Below, one piece after another: positions 1-5,947 of a stretch of DNA of 10,247 nt (within the stretch, counting starts at the first letter, position 1; each line of letters starts with the position of its first letter). Under the pieces are notes generated by a model. It saw nothing but the letters and a program-made list of their open reading frames with translations. It made no database searches and had not been told where the DNA came from. The stretch spans positions 1-10,247 of the forward strand of contig JAATVM010000250.1 in the NCBI GenBank assembly GCA_014523495.1, given 5' to 3'. This DNA is from Nitrososphaerales archaeon TH1920. Its GTDB lineage: Archaea; Thermoproteota; Nitrososphaeria; Nitrososphaerales; Nitrososphaeraceae. The position numbers were made by a program, and so were the translations under genes.

Positions 1-322
<322 letters not shown>

Positions 323-402
323 CCTGAATTACAACATACTAGATGATGGACTCAAAATCATTCAATACGATAGAATTCACTATTTTGTTCAGTTCGTCAA
401 AT

Positions 403-440
403 TGTTCTTTTGTATGACACTTTTTTATTTCTTTTTTGAT
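403..440 (+). terminator. T-rich tracts after the 23S rRNA (likely rRNA operon terminator)
   Basis: Between the rRNA end and the next promoter there are successive T runs: TTCTTTT at about 404-410, TTTTTT at 421-426 and TTTTTT at 432-437. Archaeal RNA polymerase terminates at oligo-T tracts in the non-template strand without needing a hairpin, so this is the natural end of the rRNA transcript. The tracts lie just upstream of the TATA-like box of the next gene (453-461). Assigned by composition and position only. Confidence 0.5.
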
Positions 441-452
441 ATTTCACAATCG

Positions 453-461
453 TAATAAATA
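453..461 (+). promoter_or_regulatory. TATA-like box for the class III aminotransferase gene
   Basis: TAATAAATA is centred 27 nt before the GTG at 484. In archaea the start site lies about 25 nt downstream of the TATA box, so transcription would begin at or next to the GTG and give a leaderless mRNA. This supports GTG 484 over the ATG at 502. Confidence 0.45.
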
Positions 462-483
462 GGTCTTGTAAAGGATTGTTGTA

Positions 484-1839
484 GTGATATCCAACAGTCT
501 GATGGATCTGTATAAAAAAAAAACTCCTAACTCAAAAAAATTTTATGATGATTCTGTAAAGCTCTTTCCAGGAGGCATTAGTCATAATATTCGATTTTTC
601 AGACCCTATCCTTTTTTTGTGAATAAGGCAAGAGATAAACATCTTTTTGACGTTGATGGCAATAAATATGTAGATTACTGGATGGGGCATTGGGCTTTAA
701 TTCTCGGTCATTCACCAAAAGTGGTTGTTAAGAAGCTTGATATACAAATACCCCGGGGAACGCTATATGGTACTGCGAATAATATTAGCATTAAGCTAGG
801 AGAAATCATAAAAAAATCCATCCCTATTAGCGAACTTTTAAGATTCTGCAGCACTGGCTCTGAAGCTACAATGTATGCAATTAGAATTGCTAGAGCTGTG
901 ACTAAAAAAAGGATTATTTGTAAAACAATTGGGGGCTGGCATGGATTCAATACAGATTTGATGCAGTCCGTGAATTATCCATTTGAAATTGATGAGGGAG
1001 TCGGTATGACTGGCAGGGAAGGAGATTTTGTTGAATCTATTCCATTTAATGATTTAGACCGATCTATCAAATTACTAGATAGTGTAAAAGATGATTTGGC
1101 GTGCATAATTATTGAACCATTACTGGGTGGTGGAGGTTGTATTCCTGCAGATATCAATTACTTGAAAGGTTTGGAAGAATATTGTAAAAGAAATGATGTT
1201 TTGTTTATTTTAGATGAAATTGTTACTGGATTTAGATTGAATTTTGGGAGTGTTTCCTCTCAATATAAATTGAATCCAGATATGATTACCCTCGGAAAAA
1301 TTGTTGGTGGAGGACTTCCCATAGGAGTGGTATGTGGGAAAAAGGAGATAATGAAGGTAGCTAATCCTGTAGAGAACAAGAATAAGGAACAGTTATGTTA
1401 TGTTGGAGGTGGAACATTTTCATCAAATCCATTAACCATGACTGCGGGATACAGTACACTAGATTACATTAGTAAGAACCGTCAAACAGTTTATAATAAA
1501 ATTAATAAATTAGGAGATATAGCGAGGAATGGTTTAAGAAAATTATTTTCAGACTATGGAATGAAAACACAAGTAACCGGTATTGGTTCCCTTTTTCTGA
1601 CACATTTTCTTTCGGATAAAGTAAATGAAATAACGAACGCAAATGATGTAGCTTTATCTGATTATAAAATGCTTGCTGGCTATCATTTTTCATTGATGGC
1701 AAAATATGGAATATTTTTCTTACCTCATAAGATGGGTGCTATCTCAATTGTACATGATTCAAAAGATGTTCAGAGACTTATTAATGCCACCGAAAAAATA
1801 ATCAAATCGGGTATCCTTAATAAGAGAATAAAGAACTAG
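484..1839 (+). CDS. Class III aminotransferase, glutamate-1-semialdehyde 2,1-aminomutase-like (HemL type)
   Basis: A 451-residue PLP-dependent fold-type I enzyme. The closest known activity is conversion of glutamate-1-semialdehyde to 5-aminolevulinate, the entry to tetrapyrrole synthesis. Visible motifs are the N-terminal PGGI and FDVDGNKYVDYW (about 55-66), the phosphate-binding STGSEATM (123-130), the WHG loop (152-154), LDEIVTGFR with the PLP-pyridine Asp244 (243-251), and TLGKIVGGGLP with the Schiff-base Lys272 (269-279). Length is slightly above the usual 425-435. The loop is WHG where HemL normally has YHG, and STGSEATM replaces NSGTEATM, so a related class III aminotransferase with another substrate is possible; hence no symbol. 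The start is GTG 484, in leaderless spacing from a TATA-like box; ATG 502 would remove six residues. It follows the rRNA on the same strand, an arrangement I recall from thaumarchaeal fosmids. Confidence 0.85.
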   Translation: MISNSLMDLYKKKTPNSKKFYDDSVKLFPGGISHNIRFFRPYPFFVNKARDKHLFDVDGNKYVDYWMGHWALILGHSPKVVVKKLDIQIPRGTLYGTANNISIKLGEIIKKSIPISELLRFCSTGSEATMYAIRIARAVTKKRIICKTIGGWHGFNTDLMQSVNYPFEIDEGVGMTGREGDFVESIPFNDLDRSIKLLDSVKDDLACIIIEPLLGGGGCIPADINYLKGLEEYCKRNDVLFILDEIVTGFRLNFGSVSSQYKLNPDMITLGKIVGGGLPIGVVCGKKEIMKVANPVENKNKEQLCYVGGGTFSSNPLTMTAGYSTLDYISKNRQTVYNKINKLGDIARNGLRKLFSDYGMKTQVTGIGSLFLTHFLSDKVNEITNANDVALSDYKMLAGYHFSLMAKYGIFFLPHKMGAISIVHDSKDVQRLINATEKIIKSGILNKRIKN

Positions 1840-1842
1840 TCA

Positions 1843-1887
1843 ATTTCAAATTCGATAAAGTTTTTTGATTTAGTATGAATTTGAAAT
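1843..1887. repeat. 11-bp perfect inverted repeat downstream of the aminotransferase gene
   Basis: The arms ATTTCAAATTC (1843-1853) and GAATTTGAAAT (1877-1887) are exact reverse complements, separated by 23 nt that include TTTTTT at 1861-1866. It begins four bases after the TAG stop. It could form a stem in the 3' end of the transcript, with the T run serving as the termination point. Confidence 0.6.
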
Positions 1888-1900
1888 AAGAAAGGTACAG

Positions 1901-1914
1901 CATGACGAGTCATG
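1901..1914. promoter_or_regulatory. Palindrome CATGAC-GA-GTCATG upstream of the methylthiotransferase promoter
   Basis: A perfect 6+6 bp palindrome with a 2-nt centre lies about 25 bp upstream of the TATA-like box at 1939-1947. That position and symmetry are typical of a binding site for a dimeric archaeal transcription factor. No regulator is identified, so this is only a candidate operator. Confidence 0.35.
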
Positions 1915-1938
1915 TATTGGGTCTGAGATAAATTGATT

Positions 1939-1947
1939 GATATAGTA
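1939..1947 (+). promoter_or_regulatory. TATA-like box for the tRNA methylthiotransferase gene
   Basis: GATATAGTA is centred about 24 nt before the TTG start at 1967. This predicts a leaderless or nearly leaderless transcript and supports TTG 1967 as the start codon. Confidence 0.4.
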
Positions 1948-1966
1948 CCAATAATTTCCATTATAC

Positions 1967-3355
1967 TTGATCACATTGGAAAATGTTAATCAGCTCTCAA
2001 ATTTTTCGAGCACTAACACCAGTCTAGATTTTCGGAATTTTAAAACCTGTCATAAAAAAAAAGTCTGGGTTGAAGCATTTGGATGTTCGGCTAATATTGC
2101 AGATGCAGAAATAATCAAAGGTATACTTTACAATAACGGATATGACCTGACCTACAGTAGAAAAAATTCTGATATTAACATCATAGTCACATGCGCTGTA
2201 AAAGATGCCACTGAACACAAAATGATTTCAAGAATAAAAAAATATTCAAAAGAAAAACCTCTAGTTGTTGCCGGATGTCTTCCAAAAACAAGTAAAAAAC
2301 TAGTTGAATCTTTCTCTCCTGATTCGTCTCTTTTAGGCCCACAGTCCTTAGATAAAACATCGGATGTTGTTGCTGCCTCTTTAAGCGGTCAAAAGGTTGT
2401 TGCATTGGAAGATTCTATGCCAACAAAGGTAAATCTTCCAAGAATAAGACTAAATCCAGTAGTTAGTATTATTGAGATCTCCAGTGGATGCCTAAGTGAA
2501 TGTAGTTTCTGTCAAACAAAATTAGCAAAGGGCGCCCTAAAGAGCTATAGAATTGGCGAAATAGTTAGACAAATGGAAGATGATGTCGCAGCCAATTGTA
2601 AAGAATTTTGGCTAACTTCTACCGACAATGGTTGTTATGGACTGGATTTGAAAACTGATTTGGTTGAATTATTGGAAAAGTGTTCCAATATTGAGGGAGA
2701 ATATAAGATCCGTGTTGGTATGATGAATCCTATGTACATTCCAAAGTTTCTTGATAGATTGATTTCACTCTACCGCAATAATGACAAGATCTTTAAATTT
2801 CTTCATATACCAGTGCAGAGTGGTAGTGAAAGAATTCTTCGCAAAATGAAAAGAGGACATACTGCTAAAATTTTTCTTGATGTAGTAAAAGAACTTAGAA
2901 AAAAGATACCAGAAATATCAGTTGCTACAGATATTATTACCGGATTCCCGTCAGAAACGGAAAGCGATTTTGAAGAGACACTAAGCCTAATTGAAGAAAC
3001 TCAACCAGACGTTGTTAATTCCTCAAGATACAGTGCACGTCCTGGAACGGTTGCCTCGAAATATCCAAGACTCAACACGAATATTGTAAAAGAAAGAAGC
3101 ATTAGACTACATGAAGCAATCAAGAAAACATCAATGAGAAGAAATCGTATATGGTACGGGTGGAATGGCAAGATTTTGATCGATGAACTTTTAGACAATG
3201 ACAAAATACAGGGTAGAAATTACGCATATAGACCAGTAATACTAGATTTGGCAAGACTAAAAAAGTTTGATTCAAACCTGTTGCTAGGAAATTATCTATC
3301 AGTAAAAGTGGTAGAAATTTCAAATTATTCCTTATTAGGAGAATTAATTTTCTAA
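1967..3355 (+). CDS. tRNA N6-threonylcarbamoyladenosine (t6A37) methylthiotransferase, archaeal MiaB/CDKAL1-like
   Basis: A 462-residue radical-SAM enzyme expected to add a 2-methylthio group to t6A at position 37 of ANN-decoding tRNAs, forming ms2t6A. Order of domains: an N-terminal UPF0004 domain with the three cysteines of the auxiliary 4Fe-4S cluster (Cys40 in FGCSANIADAE, Cys76 in VTCAV, Cys104 in AGCLPK); then the radical-SAM core with Cys175-x3-Cys179-x2-Cys182 (SGCLSECSFC) and the conserved HIPVQSGS and TDIITGFPSET segments; then a C-terminal TRAM-like RNA-binding region from about 395 to the end. All six cluster cysteines are present, so it looks intact. The frame opens only after a TAA at 1952-1954 and has no ATG before the conserved Cys40 region, so TTG 1967 is chosen. 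The first 30 residues, rich in Ser and Asn, are an extension before the domain. Confidence 0.92.
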   Translation: MITLENVNQLSNFSSTNTSLDFRNFKTCHKKKVWVEAFGCSANIADAEIIKGILYNNGYDLTYSRKNSDINIIVTCAVKDATEHKMISRIKKYSKEKPLVVAGCLPKTSKKLVESFSPDSSLLGPQSLDKTSDVVAASLSGQKVVALEDSMPTKVNLPRIRLNPVVSIIEISSGCLSECSFCQTKLAKGALKSYRIGEIVRQMEDDVAANCKEFWLTSTDNGCYGLDLKTDLVELLEKCSNIEGEYKIRVGMMNPMYIPKFLDRLISLYRNNDKIFKFLHIPVQSGSERILRKMKRGHTAKIFLDVVKELRKKIPEISVATDIITGFPSETESDFEETLSLIEETQPDVVNSSRYSARPGTVASKYPRLNTNIVKERSIRLHEAIKKTSMRRNRIWYGWNGKILIDELLDNDKIQGRNYAYRPVILDLARLKKFDSNLLLGNYLSVKVVEISNYSLLGELIF

Positions 3356-3396
3356 TTTCTAAAATTGTATCAACATTTTTGTACCAAATATGATAC

Positions 3397-3409
3397 TTGA
3401 TTTAATCAA
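3397..3409. repeat. Small palindrome TTGATT-T-AATCAA in the methylthiotransferase / FtsZ-like intergenic region
   Basis: A 6+6 bp palindrome around one central base. It lies between T-rich stretches (TTTTT at 3375-3379 and near 3414-3418) that probably end the upstream transcript, and about 55 nt before the next start codon. It may be a regulator site, but such AT-rich palindromes also arise by chance. Confidence 0.25.
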
Positions 3410-3441
3410 CTAAATTTTTATTCTAATGATTAATGTTCTGA

Positions 3442-3455
3442 TTAGGAGTTAGGAG
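3442..3455 (+). promoter_or_regulatory. Tandem TTAGGAG repeat, Shine-Dalgarno-like, before the FtsZ-like gene
   Basis: TTAGGAG occurs twice head to tail, and the second AGGAG ends 9 nt before the TTG start at 3465. This is the clearest Shine-Dalgarno-like signal in the window and would make this gene leadered, unlike most of its neighbours. It supports TTG 3465, which directly follows an in-frame TGA. Confidence 0.45.
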
Positions 3456-3464
3456 TTGATTTGA

Positions 3465-4430
3465 TTGTCAGAGGATTGTATTGAATTAAGAAAACCTGCG
3501 TTGATAATCGGAATTGGTAGAATTGGTAAAAATATTATATCGAAATTAAACAACAATGACGTCGATCATGATTTTTTATTAATTAGTAACCATAAACAAG
3601 AACTTGAAATTAACAACTCACTTCATATTGATTGTAAATCTTGGATAAATCCTTCAACTTACAAAATCCGATCGTTTCTAGAATTATATAAAGAGGAGGT
3701 TTATTCAAAATTATCAAAGTACCAAACTGTCATTTTAGTAACTAGTTTGGCCGAAAAAACCGGTATTGCCATCGCACCTATAATTTCTCATATAGCAAAG
3801 TGCATTCTAAACAAAAGAGTTATCTCACTTGTGACTATGCCGTTTGGTCATGAAAAGGATAGATTATTTCAATCTAGTGTATCACTAAAAAGAATATCAT
3901 TAAATTCTGATATCAACTTTATAGTTGATAACGATGCTTATATAGAAATAAATCCTCATTTGACTGTTGGAGATTGTTCTAAAATAACCGATGAAATCAT
4001 GCTCAATACAATTAAATTAATTCCTGAGATAACATTGAATTTGGGAACAAACCTAATTTCTGGGACCTTGGAAGAGAACAATATTGATGTTGGCATAAAA
4101 GATCTAATTGCACAATTATATTCATCATTGGGCACATCTTCGATAAAAAGGTCTATTCTATATGTAAACGGTGCAAGAAATGAACCAATTGGAAGACTAA
4201 ATGAAATGTTAAATAATTTTCAAAATTCAATGGAGGGAGATACAGATGATGTTTCCTTTGTAGTTACTGATTCTTCTAGAAATAATATGCATCTCATAGC
4301 GTCAATAAAGGGAAGGACAAAATTTGATTCCTACGATCCGCTAAACCTCATACCAGATGAAAACGTTTTAGATTGGGATATACCCGAATCACATCCAAAC
4401 ATAGATCTACCGTTGCCCTTAATCGATTAG
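3465..4430 (+). CDS. Divergent FtsZ/tubulin-superfamily protein with degenerate GTPase motif
   Basis: A 321-residue protein that keeps the outline of an FtsZ N-terminal domain. A glycine-rich strand-loop is at residues 13-22 (LIIGIGRIGK, matching the FtsZ GVGGxGxN loop). A strand-loop-helix VILVTSLAEKTGIAIAP (89-105) matches the tubulin signature region, followed by VISLVTMPFGHEKDRL (119-134), matching FtsZ VVTxPFxxEGxxR. The usual GGGTGTG is replaced by AEKTGIA, and no clear NxDFADV catalytic T7 loop is seen, so GTP hydrolysis by the canonical mechanism is doubtful. Established knowledge: thaumarchaea divide mainly with the Cdv/ESCRT system and carry a divergent FtsZ homologue of unclear role. 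Family membership is inferred from motif order. It starts at TTG behind a doubled AGGAG, ends convergently with eL31, and seems monocistronic. A Rossmann-like protein of another family is the alternative. Confidence 0.72.
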   Translation: MSEDCIELRKPALIIGIGRIGKNIISKLNNNDVDHDFLLISNHKQELEINNSLHIDCKSWINPSTYKIRSFLELYKEEVYSKLSKYQTVILVTSLAEKTGIAIAPIISHIAKCILNKRVISLVTMPFGHEKDRLFQSSVSLKRISLNSDINFIVDNDAYIEINPHLTVGDCSKITDEIMLNTIKLIPEITLNLGTNLISGTLEENNIDVGIKDLIAQLYSSLGTSSIKRSILYVNGARNEPIGRLNEMLNNFQNSMEGDTDDVSFVVTDSSRNNMHLIASIKGRTKFDSYDPLNLIPDENVLDWDIPESHPNIDLPLPLID

Positions 4431-4433
4431 ATA

Positions 4434-4460
4434 GAAATTTATTTTTTTTCAATAAATTTC
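4434..4460. terminator. 10-bp perfect inverted repeat with T8 run between convergent genes
   Basis: Arms GAAATTTATT (4434-4443) and AATAAATTTC (4451-4460) are exact reverse complements around a 7-nt loop, and an uninterrupted T8 run spans 4442-4449. It starts three bases after the FtsZ-like stop codon. On the plus strand this gives an oligo-T terminator; the hairpin may stabilise the 3' end. A second shorter palindrome, CTAGA-A-TCTAG, follows near 4480-4490 and may serve the opposing eL31 transcript. Confidence 0.5.
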
Positions 4461-4530
4461 AAACCAAATATTACATTGTCTAGAATCTAGTTCTAAATTT
4501 TGATATAATTTTAAATAATTTCTTTAGTTT

Positions 4531-4848
4531 CTACTGACCTTCTTCCTTCTCTTCTTCAGTTATTGGCTCTGACTCTAACTTTTTCTCTTCAATAAAAGAA
4601 CTGACTACAACTGTATCGTCGTCTTCTTTTATCATTCTCAATCTAATCTTCCTTGGGGGGTTAGTTTTTCCTCTAGACCAGATATGTCTATTCAAATCTT
4701 GATCTATCTTGACTTTATCGGTCTGCATATGGTGTTGGGTAAATTCCTTTATGATGTTTATTACTCTATCCGTTCTTCTATATTTTGGGGTATCCCACGC
4801 CTTCGCTAAATTCACCGTATATATCCTTGTGGTATTTTCTTCAGACAT
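4531..4848 (-). CDS. rpl31e: Ribosomal protein eL31 (L31e)
   Basis: A 105-residue large-subunit protein near the polypeptide exit tunnel, found only in archaea and eukaryotes. The eL31 core is clear: TRIYTVNLAKAW, then RRTDRVINIIKEF, then the basic RHIWSRGKTNPPRKIRLRM segment, ending with a strand containing VVVSSF. After this core (about 85 residues, the normal archaeal length) there is an acidic tail rich in Glu from residue 87 on, which adds roughly 15-20 residues. The start is ATG 4848, 17 nt after the eL39 stop codon, so the two are surely cotranscribed as eL39-eL31. The translation initiation factor aIF6 gene, which often follows this pair in other archaea, is absent. The gene is convergent with the FtsZ-like gene, with 100 nt between stops. 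Confidence 0.96.
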   Translation of the reverse strand: MSEENTTRIYTVNLAKAWDTPKYRRTDRVINIIKEFTQHHMQTDKVKIDQDLNRHIWSRGKTNPPRKIRLRMIKEDDDTVVVSSFIEEKKLESEPITEEEKEEGQ

Positions 4849-4865
4849 TTTGTTTCATTTCCTAT

Positions 4866-5024
4866 CTATCCTACGTTCACATCAGACCTTCTCCAAGCTC
4901 TTCGCTTAGGATTTGTTCTAACGTGACGATGGGTTCTAATTATTACCCAGGCTGGCACAGGTCTATTTTGTTTAACTCTCTTTATCAGTCTCTTTTTTCT
5001 CGATGTATTCTTTCGTGCAGCCAT
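4866..5024 (-). CDS. rpl39e: Ribosomal protein eL39 (L39e)
   Basis: A 52-residue, extremely basic protein read from ATG 5024 to TAG 4866. It begins MAARKNTSRKKRLIKR, continues with KQNRPVPAWVIIRTHR and ends NPKRRAWRRSDVNVG, a full match to the archaeal eL39 pattern (NRPVPAW, RTxRxVRxNPKRRxWRR). eL39 is the smallest ribosomal protein and lines the lower part of the peptide exit tunnel in archaea and eukaryotes. It is complete at the usual 50-52 residues and is easily missed by length-filtered gene callers. It is the first gene of the eL39-eL31 unit. A TATA-like stretch, CTTAAAATTAG on the minus strand (5047-5057), lies about 28 nt upstream, so its mRNA should be leaderless or nearly so. Confidence 0.97.
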   Translation of the reverse strand: MAARKNTSRKKRLIKRVKQNRPVPAWVIIRTHRHVRTNPKRRAWRRSDVNVG

Positions 5025-5046
5025 TTTTTTACATTGGGTTTTTTGC

Positions 5047-5057
5047 CTAATTTTAAG
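5047..5057 (-). promoter_or_regulatory. TATA-like box for the eL39-eL31 operon
   Basis: The minus strand reads CTTAAAATTAG here, centred about 28 nt before the eL39 ATG. This predicts a transcription start only a few bases before the start codon. Assigned from composition and spacing only. Confidence 0.4.
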
Positions 5058-5132
5058 TGTTGGTTTAATTTTTAATTTTGAGGCTTGAATTGAGAATCAG
5101 CCAATTATTATGTCTATGATATTTTTTAATAC

Positions 5133-5159
5133 TGATGAAGACATGAGCCGATATCATCA
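5133..5159. repeat. TGATGA / TCATCA inverted repeat in the divergent intergenic region
   Basis: Arms at 5133-5138 and 5154-5159 are exact reverse complements with a 15-nt spacer. It lies between the start of eL39 (minus) and the small plus-strand ORF at 5205, so it could be an operator for either. TGATGA also resembles a C box of a C/D guide RNA, but no matching D box (CTGA) follows at the right distance. Apart from this repeat, the TATA-like boxes and the small ORF at 5205-5366, I see nothing in 5025-5439. Confidence 0.25.
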
Positions 5160-5204
5160 ACTCAATTAAAAGATTAATTCCCAAGTATGAGAAGATTGAT
5201 GTAA

Positions 5205-5366
5205 ATGGAGCCAGAATTCGTCTGTACTATATGCTACAAATTCTTGAGTACTATATACGATAAAAGAAAGATGAAGTATCTACATGTAATTCCAGACCAT
5301 ATCTTACCTAAGGATGGCTGCAAGGGCATATATCATAAAAAATTAACTGATTCGTTCAAGAGCTAA
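5205..5366 (+). CDS. Hypothetical small protein with C2H2-like Cys/His pairs
   Basis: A 53-codon frame from ATG 5205 to TAA 5364-5366, directly preceded by an in-frame TAA. The product begins MEPEFVCTICYKFLS and ends HKKLTDSFKS. It has Cys7-x2-Cys10 and, 16 residues later, His27-x4-His32, an arrangement close to a C2H2 zinc finger (usual spacing between pairs is about 12). A second possible ligand pair is Cys39-x4-His44. Residue content is mixed and protein-like, with 10 Lys/Arg and no long low-complexity run. An AT-rich TATA-like segment (ATTAAAAG, about 5165-5172) lies some 35 nt before the ATG. It is flanked by the divergent eL39 gene and a convergent cupredoxin gene. I do not recognise the family. 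Small zinc-finger proteins are common in archaea; a chance ORF remains possible. Confidence 0.45.
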   Translation: MEPEFVCTICYKFLSTIYDKRKMKYLHVIPDHILPKDGCKGIYHKKLTDSFKS

Positions 5367-5439
5367 TACTATTATGCAATTAACTTTTTACCAGATCTCA
5401 ATTTTTTTCTGTTGATAGCAGTACAAAGATGATTGTTTT

Positions 5440-5820
5440 TCAGCTTTTAACTATAATTTTACCTTCCATGATTCCTGGATGAATTGAGCAGTAGTATCTA
5501 TAAGAACCTGATTTGTTTGAGGCAATTACTGTGGTAAAATCTTGTCCACTCGATATATATCCAGTATTAATATTTAGATCATCAACTATAAAATCATGTT
5601 TTCTAAAATCTTGATTTGCGATACTGATTTTTAATGGCTGATCGATTTTAACAATAATATCAGGATTAGTAACATTAAATTTATTATCTTTCATTAACAA
5701 TAAGACACCTCCGCTTTTGGAGAAATGGGTATTATTTTGAGAAATTAGATTCCCAATCCCCCATATCGATCCAACAACGATAAAAGAAATTGCCACAATA
5801 GCTATAATGTTATTATTCAA
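5440..5820 (-). CDS. Membrane-anchored cupredoxin (type-1 blue copper protein, plastocyanin-like)
   Basis: A 126-residue extracytoplasmic electron carrier. A hydrophobic segment at about residues 5-27 is an uncleaved anchor or signal peptide. The rest is one small beta-barrel domain. The copper site is fully visible: His75 in KHDFIVD, and Cys111-x2-His114-x3-Met118 in YYCSIHPGIMEGK near the C terminus, the standard Cys-His-Met ligand loop. Established knowledge: ammonia-oxidising archaea use many such copper proteins in place of c-type cytochromes in their respiratory chain. This protein's partner is not known. The start is TTG 5820; the frame is closed by TAG just upstream, and no earlier ATG or GTG exists. 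A TATA-like AATATTTAT (minus strand, 5851-5859) lies about 35 nt before it. Monocistronic; the stop is 73 nt from the end of the convergent small ORF. Confidence 0.88.
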   Translation of the reverse strand: MNNNIIAIVAISFIVVGSIWGIGNLISQNNTHFSKSGGVLLLMKDNKFNVTNPDIIVKIDQPLKISIANQDFRKHDFIVDDLNINTGYISSGQDFTTVIASNKSGSYRYYCSIHPGIMEGKIIVKS

Positions 5821-5947
5821 GCCAACTTTCTAAATTAGAAATTGGTATTGATAAATATTGAAATTGGTCAATGTAGTTTTTTAAAAATTAAATATTTTGT
5901 AAGATATAAAATAATTTGAAGTTTCAAAAGTAACTTCGACAGATGGA

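Noticed and set aside
323..483. Possible tRNA or 5S rRNA downstream of the 23S gene
   Set aside because: No GGTTCRA-type T loop, cloverleaf pairing or 5S conserved block could be found; the stretch is AT-rich with T runs.
708..1157. Minus-strand open frames within the aminotransferase gene
   Set aside because: They are opposite to conserved PLP-enzyme motifs and have no start signal or recognisable domain.
4709..5075. Two overlapping plus-strand open frames (4709-4909 and 4785-5075)
   Set aside because: They are antisense to the certain ribosomal genes eL31 and eL39, and their composition mirrors those basic proteins.
5133..5205. Possible C/D box guide RNA
   Set aside because: A TGATGA C-box-like core is present, but no CTGA D box or second C'/D' pair occurs at the usual 10-20 nt distances.
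5130..5250. Another plus-strand frame giving a protein-like stretch ending LQILEYYIR before a stop at about 5263
   Set aside because: It is closed by TGA upstream, lacks a sensible start codon, and overlaps the better supported 53-codon ORF in a different frame.
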